Positions 43,011-52,155 of a DNA stretch of 64,000 nucleotides are shown piece by piece. This stretch comes from Pseudomonas sp. MYb60 (lineage in GTDB: Bacteria > Pseudomonadota > Gammaproteobacteria > Pseudomonadales > Pseudomonadaceae). The translations under genes and the position numbers were made by a program. The notes under the pieces are model-generated. The model was not told the DNA's origin, did no database searches, and saw only the letters and a program-made list of their open reading frames with translations. The stretch spans positions 39,040-103,039 of the forward strand of contig NZ_PCOZ01000015.1 of assembly GCF_002979555.1 (NCBI RefSeq), read 5' to 3'. The stretch's first letter is position 1; each line of letters opens with the position of its first letter.

Positions 43011-43115
43011 GAGGTACCAGGGTAATGCGGGGGATAAGGCGGGGAATGGTACGGAATTGAGGGTTTCAGGGCTAGTCTCGGGACCGGGTCGCCCCCTTCG
43101 CAGGCAAGCCAACGC

Positions 43116-44012
43116 CTAACAGGCATACCGTTCCAGCTTGGTCTGGATGAAATCCAGGAAGCACTGGATGCGCAACGCCAATTGCGAGTTGCGATAGAAG
43201 ACCGCGTGGATCGGCTGGCGATAACCGCTGTAGAAGGCGTCCAGCACGGGCACCAGGCGGCCGGCGTCGATGTCGTCGGCGGTCATGAAGTTGGACAGAC
43301 AACAAATACCCAGACCCTCCAGCGCGAGCCCGCGCACGGTTTCACCGCTGGACGCTGCGATGCTCGGCTGGATCAGCCAGCGGTCACCTTCCACATGCCG
43401 CAGCGGCCAGTGGTTGAGGCTTTCGGTCTGGGAGAACCCGAGCAGGGTATGGTCCGCCAACTCGGCCACTGAGGTGGGCGCGCCGTAGCGTTCAAGGTAA
43501 TCGGGGCTGGCGAGGATATGCAGCGGCGTGCAGCCCAGCGAACGGGCATGCAGGGTGGAATCGGCCAGGGCGCCGATGCGGATCGCAATATCGGTGCTCT
43601 GCTCCAGCAGGTCGATGATCAAGTCATCACTGTTCAGTTCCAGCTGGATGTCCGGGTACAGGCTGCGAAATTCGGCAATGTACGGCACGATCCCATGCAG
43701 CATGAACGGCACCGCCGCATTGATCCGCAGGCGCCCCGCCGGTTTTTTCTGGCGGGACGACAGGCGCTCTTCCAGCTCATCCATCTGCGCAAGGATCACC
43801 TTGGCCTGCTCGAAGAAGTACTTGCCCTCTTCGGTCAGGTCCATGCGCCGGGTGGTGCGGTTGATCAGCGTGGTGTCGAGCTTGGCTTCCAGGCGCGACA
43901 AGGTGCGGCTGACCGCCGACGGCGTCTGCCCGACCTGCTCCGCCGCGGCGGAAATCGAGCCGCACTCGATGACGCTGACGAAGATTTGTAGCTCGTCGGA
44001 TCGGGCTTTCAC
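43116..44012 (-). CDS. LysR family transcriptional regulator (next to mdaB)
   Basis: A 298-residue LysR regulator with N-terminal winged helix (SISAAAEQVGQTPSAVSRTLSRLEAKL) and a C-terminal effector-binding domain. The start is GTG at 44012 with GAGG about eight bases upstream. It follows mdaB by 30 bases on the same strand, so it probably controls mdaB and itself. It resembles the CrgA-like subgroup often linked with quinone reductases; the effector is unknown. Confidence 0.92.
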   Translation of the reverse strand: MKARSDELQIFVSVIECGSISAAAEQVGQTPSAVSRTLSRLEAKLDTTLINRTTRRMDLTEEGKYFFEQAKVILAQMDELEERLSSRQKKPAGRLRINAAVPFMLHGIVPYIAEFRSLYPDIQLELNSDDLIIDLLEQSTDIAIRIGALADSTLHARSLGCTPLHILASPDYLERYGAPTSVAELADHTLLGFSQTESLNHWPLRHVEGDRWLIQPSIAASSGETVRGLALEGLGICCLSNFMTADDIDAGRLVPVLDAFYSGYRQPIHAVFYRNSQLALRIQCFLDFIQTKLERYAC

Positions 44013-44042
44013 AGGGTGTCCTCGCTATCGGTTCGCAGCAGC

Positions 44043-44633
44043 TTACACCGAGAGGTTGAACACCTGCGCGAGATGCTGCTCGTAGCGCGCCACGTCGGCT
44101 TCAATGGCCGGGCGTTTCATCACGTCGACGCAGAGGAAGGTCGGCAACGCGGTCATGCCGAGAAACTCATTGGCTTTGTGGAACGGGAAGTACACCGCGT
44201 CCACGCCCTTGGCTTCGAAGAAGTCAGCCGGGTCGTCGAAGGCTTGCTGCGGTGCGTTCCAGGTCAGCGACAGCATGTATTGCTTGCCCTGGATCAGGCC
44301 GCCGCTGCCGTATTTCTGCGAGGCATCGGAGCGCGTGCGGCCATCGCTGGCGTAGAGGCTGCCGTGGCCTTCGGTGAACACTTCGTCGATGTACTTCTTG
44401 ACGATCCACGGCGCACCCATCCACCAACCGGGCATCTGATAGATGATCACATCGGCCCAGAGGAACTTGGCGACTTCTTCAGCCACGTCGTAGCCTGCGT
44501 CGATGTGGGTCACTTTTACGTCGATACCGCCACGGTCCAGCACCGCCAGGGCGGCGTCATGCAGGGTGTTGTTATAGCGGCCATCGGAGTGGGCGAACTG
44601 TTTACCGCCGTTGAGCAGGAGGACTTTTTTCAT
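44043..44633 (-). CDS. mdaB: NAD(P)H:quinone oxidoreductase, modulator of drug activity B type
   Basis: A 196-residue flavodoxin-fold quinone reductase. KKVLLLNGGKQFAHSDGRYNNTL starts the flavin-binding domain; YQMPGWWMGAPWIVKKYIDEVF and YMLSLTWNAPQQAF are MdaB-type blocks. It reduces quinones by two electrons and so limits oxidative stress. Length fits E. coli MdaB (193 residues). The start at 44633 gives this family N-terminus; a longer frame to 44705 is rejected. Confidence 0.93.
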   Translation of the reverse strand: MKKVLLLNGGKQFAHSDGRYNNTLHDAALAVLDRGGIDVKVTHIDAGYDVAEEVAKFLWADVIIYQMPGWWMGAPWIVKKYIDEVFTEGHGSLYASDGRTRSDASQKYGSGGLIQGKQYMLSLTWNAPQQAFDDPADFFEAKGVDAVYFPFHKANEFLGMTALPTFLCVDVMKRPAIEADVARYEQHLAQVFNLSV

Positions 44634-44750
44634 GGGAGGGCATCCAGAGGTTGAAAAGGTATGGATGCAGACTATCGGCATCGGCGCCTCGGAATAAGCG
44701 GCCAAGCGGCAAAATACTTTTGACCTTGATGCACGAATGGCGCGTCATTG

Positions 44751-45515
44751 TTAACCGCTTATCAGTAGATGCCCGCCCAACAACACCATGCCAATGAAAA
44801 ATACGCGCTTGAACAGCACCGCACTGATGCGCTGCCGCACCCTCTGGCCCAGCCACATACCCAGCAGCGCGGGAACAAGCGCCAGCAGCGATGCATTGAT
44901 TTCACCGCCACCCAGGCTGCCCCGCCAGGCCAGCCCGGCGGCCAGGGCCAGGGTCGACACGCTGAACGACAGGCCCAGCGCCTGCACCAGTTGATCGCGA
45001 TTCAAACCCAAGGCTTGCAGATACGGCACCGCCGGAATCACAAACACGCCGGTGGCCGAGGTGATGACGCCCGTGATCAGGCCGCACAACGGGCCCAGCC
45101 AGCGCTCGGACTGGGGCTTTACACGGAATGTCGGCAAGAACAGCCCACTCAACGCATACAGCAGCAGGGCCCCGCCCAAGGCGTGCACCACCCAGCCGCC
45201 GCCGTTGATCCCCAGCCACAGGGTACCCAGCCCGGTGCCGAGGAAGATCAGCAGCAACATCGGCCACAGGCGCTTGAGCAACGCGCCCAGGTGACCGCCG
45301 AATGCCAGTTGCCACAGGTTGGTGATGATTGATGGGATGATCAGCAGTGCCGCAGCCTGCGCCGGCAACATAGCCAGGCCGAGCAGCCCCATGGCGACGG
45401 TGGGCAGGCCAAGGCCGATCACGCCCTTGACGGTGCCGGCCAGCACAAAGGTGCCGAACACCAGCAGGGTCAAGGCGAGGCCGATGTCTTGGTAGAACGC
45501 GAGGAAGGTAGTCAT
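44751..45515 (-). CDS. TauE/SafE (TSUP) family permease
   Basis: A 254-residue inner membrane protein with about eight hydrophobic segments. GTVKGVIGLGLPTVAMGLL near the N-terminus and ITGVITSATGVFVIPAVPYLQ in the second half are the paired TSUP repeats. Members export or import sulfite, sulfoacetate and related anions; the substrate is not assigned. The start at 45515 is chosen because the longer frame overlaps the divergent LysR promoter. The LysR gene diverges 121 bases away and is its likely regulator. Confidence 0.9.
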   Translation of the reverse strand: MTTFLAFYQDIGLALTLLVFGTFVLAGTVKGVIGLGLPTVAMGLLGLAMLPAQAAALLIIPSIITNLWQLAFGGHLGALLKRLWPMLLLIFLGTGLGTLWLGINGGGWVVHALGGALLLYALSGLFLPTFRVKPQSERWLGPLCGLITGVITSATGVFVIPAVPYLQALGLNRDQLVQALGLSFSVSTLALAAGLAWRGSLGGGEINASLLALVPALLGMWLGQRVRQRISAVLFKRVFFIGMVLLGGHLLISG

Positions 45516-45636
45516 AGGGCGATTGTGGCGCTTTGCGGCGAGCTGGAAAATTCGCCATATACTGAGGCAGCCTCTTGTTTTGTGTGAGGCTGATGCCGCT
45601 GTCGCGAGCAAGCCCAGTCACCCGAGAACCCCCGCC

Positions 45637-46554
45637 ATGCACTTTGACCTCATTGACCTGCGCCTCTACCTGCACGTCCTCGACACCGGCAATATCACCG
45701 CCGGCGCGGCCCGCAGCCATTTGTCCCTGGCCGCCGCCAGTGCGCGCATCCGGGCGATGGAGGCGTCGCTGGGTATCGCGTTCCTTGAACGCGGGCGCCG
45801 TGGCGTCACGCCAACGCCGGCCGGCACGGCGCTGGCCCGTCACGCCCGCCTGCTGCTGCAACAAGCCGAGCACCTGCAACAGGACCTGGCGGAATACGGC
45901 AATGGCGTCAAAGGCCAGGTGCGCCTGCTCTGCAACACCACGGCCCTCAGCGAATACCTGCCTGAACTGCTCGCCGACTTTTTGCGCGGGCATCCCAACC
46001 TGGACATCGACCTGCAAGAGTTGCCCAGCCTGCGCATCACCCAAGCCTTGCGCCAGGGTACGGCAGACCTCGGGATTATTTCCGACGCCGTTGACACTCA
46101 CGGCTTACAGACCTTGCCGTTTCGCGAGGATCCGTTGGTGCTGATCATGCCGCTGGATCACCCGCTGACTGGGCGAAACGCCAGCTTCATCGACAGCCTG
46201 CAACACGATTACGTAGGCCTCACCGCCCACAGCGCACTCTCGGTGTACCTGGAGGAACAAGCGCTGCATGCGGGCTTTCGCCTGCAGACGCGGATCCGCG
46301 CCGAAGGCTTCGATGGCTTGATCCGCATGGTCGCCGGCGGTGCCGGCCTGGGCATCGTGCCCCTGGCCGCATTGGAACGCTGGCCGTTGCAGCGCCGCTT
46401 CAACGCTCAGCCATTGGGCGAGGATTGGGCCTGCCGGACGCTGCTGCTGTGCGCACGCTCGTTCGAACAGTTGCCGGCCTACGCCGCCGCGCTGTTGACG
46501 GCATTGGGCAAAACACCCTGCTCCCCGGTGTTACGAACAGGTCACCCAGAGTAA
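45637..46554 (+). CDS. LysR family transcriptional regulator (divergent from TSUP permease)
   Basis: A 305-residue LysR regulator: N-terminal HTH with GNITAGAARSHLSLAAASARIRAME and effector domain from about residue 90. The ATG at 45637 gives the family start MHFDLIDLRLYLHVLD; the open frame extends to 45523 but without similarity. Divergent placement to the TSUP permease gene suggests control of that gene. It ends 74 bases before the amino acid permease. Confidence 0.92.
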   Translation: MHFDLIDLRLYLHVLDTGNITAGAARSHLSLAAASARIRAMEASLGIAFLERGRRGVTPTPAGTALARHARLLLQQAEHLQQDLAEYGNGVKGQVRLLCNTTALSEYLPELLADFLRGHPNLDIDLQELPSLRITQALRQGTADLGIISDAVDTHGLQTLPFREDPLVLIMPLDHPLTGRNASFIDSLQHDYVGLTAHSALSVYLEEQALHAGFRLQTRIRAEGFDGLIRMVAGGAGLGIVPLAALERWPLQRRFNAQPLGEDWACRTLLLCARSFEQLPAYAAALLTALGKTPCSPVLRTGHPE

Positions 46555-46628
46555 TATCGCCCCCTCAGCAGTTTCAGGGGCCGATGCGCTGTGCGTCACC
46601 CTCGCGAAAAAAGTAGAAGGTAAGGTGA

Positions 46629-48014
46629 ATGGCGGATGACATGGTTAACCCGGTGGGCCTCAAGCGGGGCCTGAAGAACCGGCATATTCAGCTGATCGCC
46701 TTGGGAGGGGCGATTGGTACGGGGCTGTTCCTCGGCTCGGCGGGCGTACTCAAGTCGGCGGGACCGTCGATGATCCTGGGTTACGCGATCGCCGGCTTCA
46801 TCGCGTTCCTGATGATGCGCCAGCTCGGCGAGATGATCGTCGAAGAGCCGGTGGCAGGCTCCTTCAGCCACTTCGCCCACAAGTACTGGGGCGGTTACGC
46901 GGGTTTCCTGGCAGGCTGGAACTACTGGGTGCTCTACGTATTGGTCGGCATGGCCGAACTGACGGCGGTGGGCAAGTACATCCAGTTCTGGTGGCCGGAG
47001 GTGCCGACTTGGGTCAGCGCGCTGGTGTTCTTCGTCGCGGTGAACCTGATCAACACCCTGAACGTGAAGTTCTTCGGTGAGGCCGAGTTCTGGTTCGCGA
47101 TCATCAAGGTGGTCGCGATCATCGGCATGATCCTGCTCGGTTGCTACCTGCTGTTCAGCGGCAGCGGCGGTCCCCAGGCATCCATCAGCAACCTGTGGAG
47201 CCACGGCGGGTTCTTCCCCAACGGCGGCATGGGCTTGCTGATGTCCATGGCGTTCATCATGTTCTCGTTCGGCGGCCTGGAGCTGGTGGGCATCACGGCC
47301 GCCGAGGCCAGCGAGCCGCGCAAGGTGATCCCGAAGGCGATCAACCAGGTGGTGTATCGCATCCTGATTTTCTACGTGGGCGCGCTGGCCGTGCTGTTGT
47401 CGCTGTACCCGTGGGACCAGTTGCTGCAAACCCTCGGCGCGTCGGGCGATGCCTACAGCGGCAGCCCGTTCGTGCAGATCTTCTCGCTGATCGGCAATGA
47501 CACGGCGGCGCACATCCTCAACTTCGTGGTGCTGACCGCGGCGCTGTCGGTGTACAACAGCGGCGTGTACTGCAACAGCCGCATGCTGTTCGGCCTGGCC
47601 GAGCAAGGCGATGCACCCAAGGCGCTGATGAAGCTCAACAAGCAGGGCGTGCCGCTGCGGGCGCTGGCGGTGTCGGCACTGGTGACGCTGCTGTGTGTGG
47701 TGGTCAACTACGTGGCGCCCCACAGCGCGCTGGAGTTGCTGTTCGCGCTGGTGGTTGCCTCGCTGATGATCAACTGGGCACTGATCAGCCTCACCCACAT
47801 CAAGTTCCGCAAAGCCATGGGCGAACAAGGCGTGACGCCGTCGTTCAAGACCTTCTGGTTCCCGTTCAGCAACTACCTGTGCCTGGCGTTCATGGTGGTG
47901 ATCATCAGCGTGATGCTGGCGATTCCGGGGATTCGCAACTCGGTGTTTGCGATGCCGGTGTGGGTGGGCGTGATCTACATTGCCTATCGCTTGCGGATCA
48001 GGAATACCCAGTAA
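46629..48014 (+). CDS. aroP: Aromatic amino acid permease-like APC transporter (AroP group)
   Basis: A 461-residue amino acid permease with 12 predicted membrane spans. GLKNRHIQLIALGGAIGTGLF is the signature of the AroP/PheP/ProY branch, followed by MRQLGEMIVEEPVAGSFSHFA and SFGGLELVGITAAEASEPRK. AroP carries Phe, Tyr and Trp with protons; a proline-type relative cannot be excluded by eye. AAGG lies upstream of the ATG at 46629, and a second in-frame ATG is at 46641. A REP palindrome follows the stop. Confidence 0.9.
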   Translation: MADDMVNPVGLKRGLKNRHIQLIALGGAIGTGLFLGSAGVLKSAGPSMILGYAIAGFIAFLMMRQLGEMIVEEPVAGSFSHFAHKYWGGYAGFLAGWNYWVLYVLVGMAELTAVGKYIQFWWPEVPTWVSALVFFVAVNLINTLNVKFFGEAEFWFAIIKVVAIIGMILLGCYLLFSGSGGPQASISNLWSHGGFFPNGGMGLLMSMAFIMFSFGGLELVGITAAEASEPRKVIPKAINQVVYRILIFYVGALAVLLSLYPWDQLLQTLGASGDAYSGSPFVQIFSLIGNDTAAHILNFVVLTAALSVYNSGVYCNSRMLFGLAEQGDAPKALMKLNKQGVPLRALAVSALVTLLCVVVNYVAPHSALELLFALVVASLMINWALISLTHIKFRKAMGEQGVTPSFKTFWFPFSNYLCLAFMVVIISVMLAIPGIRNSVFAMPVWVGVIYIAYRLRIRNTQ

Positions 48015-48016
48015 TT

Positions 48017-48044
48017 TGTGGGAGGGGGCTTGCCCCCTCCCACA
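48017..48044. repeat. REP palindrome downstream of aroP
   Basis: TGTGGGAGGGGGC, TT, GCCCCCTCCCACA forms a perfect 13-pair stem three bases after the aroP stop. It is the same REP class as at 1562 and 12103 and may act as a terminator or mRNA stabiliser. Confidence 0.88.
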
Positions 48045-48179
48045 TGGGTTTGCATTCCAAGTACAGAATCCCAGTGAGTCGGCTTTGCGCTTCTGGGCAT
48101 CCCGATGTCGAGTTCAGACCACTGTTGCCATGCCCGAGGCCGTAGGGTGCATCTTTGAATTCCCTGCCTCGGAGACACC

Positions 48180-48524
48180 ATGTCCAAGCCCATCACCGTA
48201 CTGCGCGACACCCACCCACTGCCGGTCCTGGACGCCTGCAAATGGGAAAAGCTCGAAGGTGACCCGCACACCGTCAACCTCAATGCCTACACCAGTGAAG
48301 ACGGCAGCAAGATCATGGGCACCTGGATCTGCACACCCGGCAAGTGGTACGTGGACTACGTGAAGTGGGAATACTGCCACTTCCAGGAAGGCTACTGCAT
48401 CATCACCCCGGAAGGCCTGGCGCCGATTCACTTGCGGGCTGGGGATATCTTCGTGGTTGAGCCTGGGATGAAAGGCACGTGGGAAGTGGTCGAGACAGTG
48501 CGTAAGTATTTCGTCTTCGCCTGA
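48180..48524 (+). CDS. Cupin domain protein (DUF861 type)
   Basis: A 114-residue single-domain cupin. GTWICTPGKWYVDYVKWEYCHFQEG and IHLRAGDIFVVEPGMKGTWEV match the cupin_3/DUF861 family, which includes (S)-ureidoglycine aminohydrolase-like proteins. The usual metal-binding histidines are partly replaced here, so activity is uncertain. GGAGA precedes the ATG by a few bases. It stands alone between two palindromes with its own 135-base upstream region. Confidence 0.87.
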   Translation: MSKPITVLRDTHPLPVLDACKWEKLEGDPHTVNLNAYTSEDGSKIMGTWICTPGKWYVDYVKWEYCHFQEGYCIITPEGLAPIHLRAGDIFVVEPGMKGTWEVVETVRKYFVFA

Positions 48525-48533
48525 TTTTTTGTA

Positions 48534-48571
48534 GTGAGCGGGCTTGCCCCGCGCTGGGCAAGCCCGCTCAC
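48534..48571. terminator. Perfect 16-pair hairpin between cupin gene and mmsB
   Basis: GTGAGCGGGCTTGCCC (48534-48549) pairs perfectly with GGGCAAGCCCGCTCAC (48556-48571) over a six-base loop. The convergent stops at 48524 and 48576 flank it closely. It is REP-like in sequence (GCGGGCTTGCCC) and likely ends both transcripts. Confidence 0.8.
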
Positions 48572-48575
48572 CACC

Positions 48576-49463
48576 CTATTCAGGTTTACGATAGCTGTTG
48601 ATGATCGCCGAGAAATCCTTGCCGCCGTCACCACGCTGGCTCATCGATTGATACAACTGCTGGGCCACAGCGCCCAGAATGACGGGCTGCCTGGCCTGAC
48701 GTGCAGCCTCGGTAGCCAGGCCCAGATCCTTGAGCATCAGGTCCGCACCAAACCCGCCGGTATAACCCCGGGACGATGGCGCTGTTTCAATCACTCCCGG
48801 CCACGGGTTGTAGGTATCCGAACTCCAGCACCGCCCGGTTGAGCTGTTGATGATCCCCGCCAACACCTGGGTGTCGATGCCCAGCGCATCCCCCAGCGCC
48901 ATCGCCTCGCTGACACCGACCATACTGATCCCCAGCAGCAGGTTATTGCAGATCTTGGCGATCTGCCCGGTGCCCACATCGCCGCAGTGCACGATGTTGC
49001 GGCCCATCTGCGCCAGTACCGGTTGCAGGGTGGCGAACAGATCCGGGGTAGCGCCGACCATGAAGGTCAACGTCCCGGCCTGGGCGCCGCCGGTACCCCC
49101 GGACACGGGCGCATCGGCCATCACCACGCCTTGCCTGGCCGCAGCCGCCGCGACGTCACGCGCGGTTTGCGGGTCGATGGTGCTGCAATCCACCGCCGGC
49201 ACGCCTTGGCCGATGCCGGCGAGTACACCGTCTTCATTCAGCCAGACGCTGCGCACATGGGCCGCCGCCGGCAACATGGTAATCACCAGTTCAGCGCCGC
49301 TGGCCGCATCACGCGGCGAGTCGCTGATGCTGCCGCCCAGTTCGGCCAATTCCTTGAGTACCGTCTGGTTCAAGTCGAACAGGTTCAGCGCGTGGCCGGC
49401 CTTGATCAGGTTGCGGGCCATGGGGGCGCCCATGTTGCCCAAGCCGATAAATGCAATCTTCAT
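48576..49463 (-). CDS. mmsB: 3-hydroxyisobutyrate dehydrogenase
   Basis: A 295-residue NAD-dependent dehydrogenase of valine catabolism, oxidising 3-hydroxyisobutyrate to methylmalonate semialdehyde. The NAD site is MKIAFIGLGNMGAPMARNL, the substrate-binding block is DAPVSGGTGGAQAGTL, and the catalytic lysine lies in GTGQIAKICNNLLLG. Length fits P. aeruginosa MmsB. It follows mmsA by 15 bases on the same strand and is surely co-transcribed. Confidence 0.96.
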   Translation of the reverse strand: MKIAFIGLGNMGAPMARNLIKAGHALNLFDLNQTVLKELAELGGSISDSPRDAASGAELVITMLPAAAHVRSVWLNEDGVLAGIGQGVPAVDCSTIDPQTARDVAAAAARQGVVMADAPVSGGTGGAQAGTLTFMVGATPDLFATLQPVLAQMGRNIVHCGDVGTGQIAKICNNLLLGISMVGVSEAMALGDALGIDTQVLAGIINSSTGRCWSSDTYNPWPGVIETAPSSRGYTGGFGADLMLKDLGLATEAARQARQPVILGAVAQQLYQSMSQRGDGGKDFSAIINSYRKPE

Positions 49464-49478
49464 GGTCGTCTCCCGGAA

Positions 49479-50996
49479 TCAGCGCAGGTTGATGGTGGTG
49501 TTGACGCCATCGTTGACCGTGTCGTCATCGAACCAGCGGCTGGTGACGGTTTTGGTCTGGGTGTAGAACTGCACCACTTGCTTGCCATACGGGCCGAGGT
49601 CGCCGAGCTTGGAGCCACGGGAACCGGTGAAGCTGAAGAACGGTACCGGCACCGGGATCGGGATGTTGATGCCCACCTGGCCCACGTCGATTTCGCTCTG
49701 GAATTTACGCGCCGCCGCACCGCTCTGGGTGAACAAACCGGTGCCATTGCCGAATGGGTTGGCGTTGACCAGCGCGATGGCTTCATCAAGGGTTGCCACT
49801 TCGATCACCACCAGCACCGGGCCGAAGATTTCCTGGGTGTAGATCTGCATGTCGGTGGTCACGCCCGAGAACAACGTCGGGCCGACGAAGTTGCCTTGCT
49901 CGTAGCCCGGCACCTTGATGTCGCGGCCGTCCAGTTCCAGCTTGGCACCTTCTTTTACGCCGCTTTCGATCAGGTCCAGGATGCGAGCCTTGGCGCGCTT
50001 GGAAATCACTGGACCGACGTCCGTACCGGCTTCGCTGCCGGCATTGACCTTGAGCTTCTGTGCCAGCGCCTTGAGGTCCGGCAGCCATTGCTTGGACGCG
50101 CCCACCAGCACCACCACCGACGTGGCCATGCACCGTTGGCCGGCTGCGCCGAAACCGGCACCGACCAGCGCGTTGAGGGTGTGTTCGCGATTGGCGTCGG
50201 GCAGCACCACGGCGTGATTCTTGGCGCCCATCATCGACTGCACGCGCTTGCCGTGCTTGCCGGCCAGGTCATACACGTGAGTCCCTACGGCGGTGGAGCC
50301 GACGAAGGACACCGCCTTGATGTCCTTGTGGGTGCACAGCGCATCCACGACATCCTTGCCACCGTGCACCACGTTCAGCACACCCGCCGGCACACCGGCT
50401 TCCAGCGCCAGTTCCACCAGCAGCACGGTCGACAGCGGATCCTGCTCCGACGGTTTGAGGACGAACGTGTTGCCGCAGGCGATGGCCATCGGGAACATCC
50501 ACAGCGGAATCATCGCCGGGAAGTTGAACGGAGTAATGCCGGCACACACACCGATGGGTTGGCGCAGGGTGTAGGTGTCGACGCCACCGGCGACGTTCTC
50601 GGCGAACTCGCCCATTTGCAACGTGCCGATGGAACAGGCGTGCTCGACCACTTCCAGGCCCCGGAAAATATCGCCTTCGGCATCGGCGATGGTCTTGCCC
50701 TGCTCGGCGCTGAGGACGGCGGCAATGCGCTTGGAATGTTCGCGGATCAAGGCTTGCAGCTTGAGCATGATGCGCATGCGTGCGCCGATCGGGGTCAGCT
50801 TCCAGGTCTGGAAGGCGCGATGGGCGGCATCGATGGCGGCATTGACTTCATCGGCGGTAGCGAACGGGACTTTGGCCAACACCTCCTGGGTCGCGGGGTT
50901 GACGATGTCGTGCCATTCGGTGGTCTTGGACTCGACCCACTCACCGTTGATCAGCAACTTGACCTGTTGCACGGAAATATCGGCAGATGCGTTCAT
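49479..50996 (-). CDS. mmsA: CoA-acylating methylmalonate-semialdehyde dehydrogenase
   Basis: A 505-residue aldehyde dehydrogenase that converts methylmalonate semialdehyde to propionyl-CoA in valine degradation. The catalytic cysteine is in FGAAGQRCMATS; VVEHACSIGTLQMGEF and PIGVCAGITPFNFPAMIPLWMF are MmsA-type blocks. The start at 50996 (MNASADISVQQVKLLING) is the family N-terminus; the longer frame to 51134 runs into the divergent promoter and is rejected. Confidence 0.96.
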   Translation of the reverse strand: MNASADISVQQVKLLINGEWVESKTTEWHDIVNPATQEVLAKVPFATADEVNAAIDAAHRAFQTWKLTPIGARMRIMLKLQALIREHSKRIAAVLSAEQGKTIADAEGDIFRGLEVVEHACSIGTLQMGEFAENVAGGVDTYTLRQPIGVCAGITPFNFPAMIPLWMFPMAIACGNTFVLKPSEQDPLSTVLLVELALEAGVPAGVLNVVHGGKDVVDALCTHKDIKAVSFVGSTAVGTHVYDLAGKHGKRVQSMMGAKNHAVVLPDANREHTLNALVGAGFGAAGQRCMATSVVVLVGASKQWLPDLKALAQKLKVNAGSEAGTDVGPVISKRAKARILDLIESGVKEGAKLELDGRDIKVPGYEQGNFVGPTLFSGVTTDMQIYTQEIFGPVLVVIEVATLDEAIALVNANPFGNGTGLFTQSGAAARKFQSEIDVGQVGINIPIPVPVPFFSFTGSRGSKLGDLGPYGKQVVQFYTQTKTVTSRWFDDDTVNDGVNTTINLR

Positions 50997-51128
50997 GTGG
51001 TCTCCAATTCTTATTGGTATGCAGAGAACCAAGGCGTTGAATCGCCTTGAAGAATGAGGCGTTCGGACTGTTTTTGGAGTATAGATGTGCAAATCTCTAA
51101 TAAGAACGCACATAAAAGCCGGTCCAAT

Positions 51129-52076
51129 ATGCAAAAAAACATCACGTCGTTGGGCTCCCTGAACTGGGATGACCTGAAGTTTTTCCTCGAAGTGGCCCGC
51201 ACCCGCAAGGCCAGCGTCGCCGCCAAGCGCCTGGCGGTGGACTACACCACGGTGTCGCGGCGCATCAGTTCACTGGAGGTATCGCTGGGCACCTTGCTGT
51301 TTGAAAAGTCCCGGACCAACGGCTTCGTCCTCACCCCCGAGGGCCAGCGCCTGCTGGGCTATGCCGAGTCCATCGAAAGCACCCTGCACATGGCCTGCGA
51401 ACAGGTCTCCGGCTCCGGCGTGGCGCTGTCGGGCCACGTGCGCATGGGCTGCACCGAAGGCTTTGGCAGCTTTTTCGTCACCCCGCAATTGAGCCACTTC
51501 GTCGACACCTACCCGGCCATCTCGGTGGACATCCTGCCCCTGCCCCACTTCATCAGCCTGTCAAAGCGCGAAGCCGACATCGTGATCGCCCTGGAACGGC
51601 CGGAACATGGGCCCTATGTGTGCTGCAAATTGTGCGACTACAAATTGCAGCTGTACGCGACCCAGGAATACCTGGACCAACACCCGCCCATCCGCACACC
51701 GGCGGATTTGGCCGAGCATCCATTTATCAGCTATGTGGACGATTTGGCGTTCAGTTCGCAGCTGCTCTATCTGGCAAACGTAGTGCCGGGCGCCAGCGCC
51801 AGTTTGCGCAGTACCAGCGTGATCGCGCAGTACGTGGCGGCGCAGCAGGGGCGGTCGATGGCGATATTGCCGTGTTTTCTGGCGGCCCAGGATCCGCGGT
51901 TGTTGCCGGTGCTGGGAGAGCAGATTTCCATCACTCGCCAGTTCTGGATGTATTGCCGGGAGGATCTGCGCAAGCTGAAGCGGATTACGTTGTTGTGGGA
52001 CTACATCAGGGAAGTGACGGAGCAGAATCAGGGGTTGTTGATGGGGGAGACGCGGCAGATGCGGTTCGCGGATTAA
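51129..52076 (+). CDS. LysR family transcriptional regulator divergent from mmsAB
   Basis: A 315-residue LysR regulator with an HTH at ASVAAKRLAVDYTTVSRRISSLE and effector domain from about residue 95. The ATG at 51129 gives the family start (SLNWDDLKFFLEVART); the upstream 75 bases of open frame lack similarity. The 132-base gap to mmsA holds both promoters, so it is the likely mmsAB regulator. In P. aeruginosa that role belongs to an AraC-type MmsR. Confidence 0.92.
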   Translation: MQKNITSLGSLNWDDLKFFLEVARTRKASVAAKRLAVDYTTVSRRISSLEVSLGTLLFEKSRTNGFVLTPEGQRLLGYAESIESTLHMACEQVSGSGVALSGHVRMGCTEGFGSFFVTPQLSHFVDTYPAISVDILPLPHFISLSKREADIVIALERPEHGPYVCCKLCDYKLQLYATQEYLDQHPPIRTPADLAEHPFISYVDDLAFSSQLLYLANVVPGASASLRSTSVIAQYVAAQQGRSMAILPCFLAAQDPRLLPVLGEQISITRQFWMYCREDLRKLKRITLLWDYIREVTEQNQGLLMGETRQMRFAD

Positions 52077-52092
52077 CGGGCTACCAACAGTA

Positions 52093-52122
52093 CGGTGGGA
52101 GCTGGCTTGCCAGCTCCCACCG
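52093..52122. terminator. Hairpin between lysR and yfiB
   Basis: CGGTGGGAGCTGGC and GCCAGCTCCCACCG form a perfect 14-pair stem with a two-base TT loop. It lies in the 79-base gap between convergent stops. The GTGGGAGCTGGCTTGCCAGC core is another fluorescent Pseudomonas REP variant. Confidence 0.82.
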
Positions 52123-52155
52123 TTGATTGGGTTTCACATTGAAGGAGGGGCTGGC

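Noticed and set aside
41574..43025. A 483-codon plus-strand frame opposite the SulP gene
   Set aside because: His/Gln/Arg-rich mirror of membrane segments; the SulP and STAS motifs support the minus strand.
48987..51050. A 687-codon open frame on the plus strand opposite mmsB and mmsA
   Set aside because: It is the mirror of two well-supported dehydrogenase genes, has no family similarity, and is a known effect of high-GC codon use.
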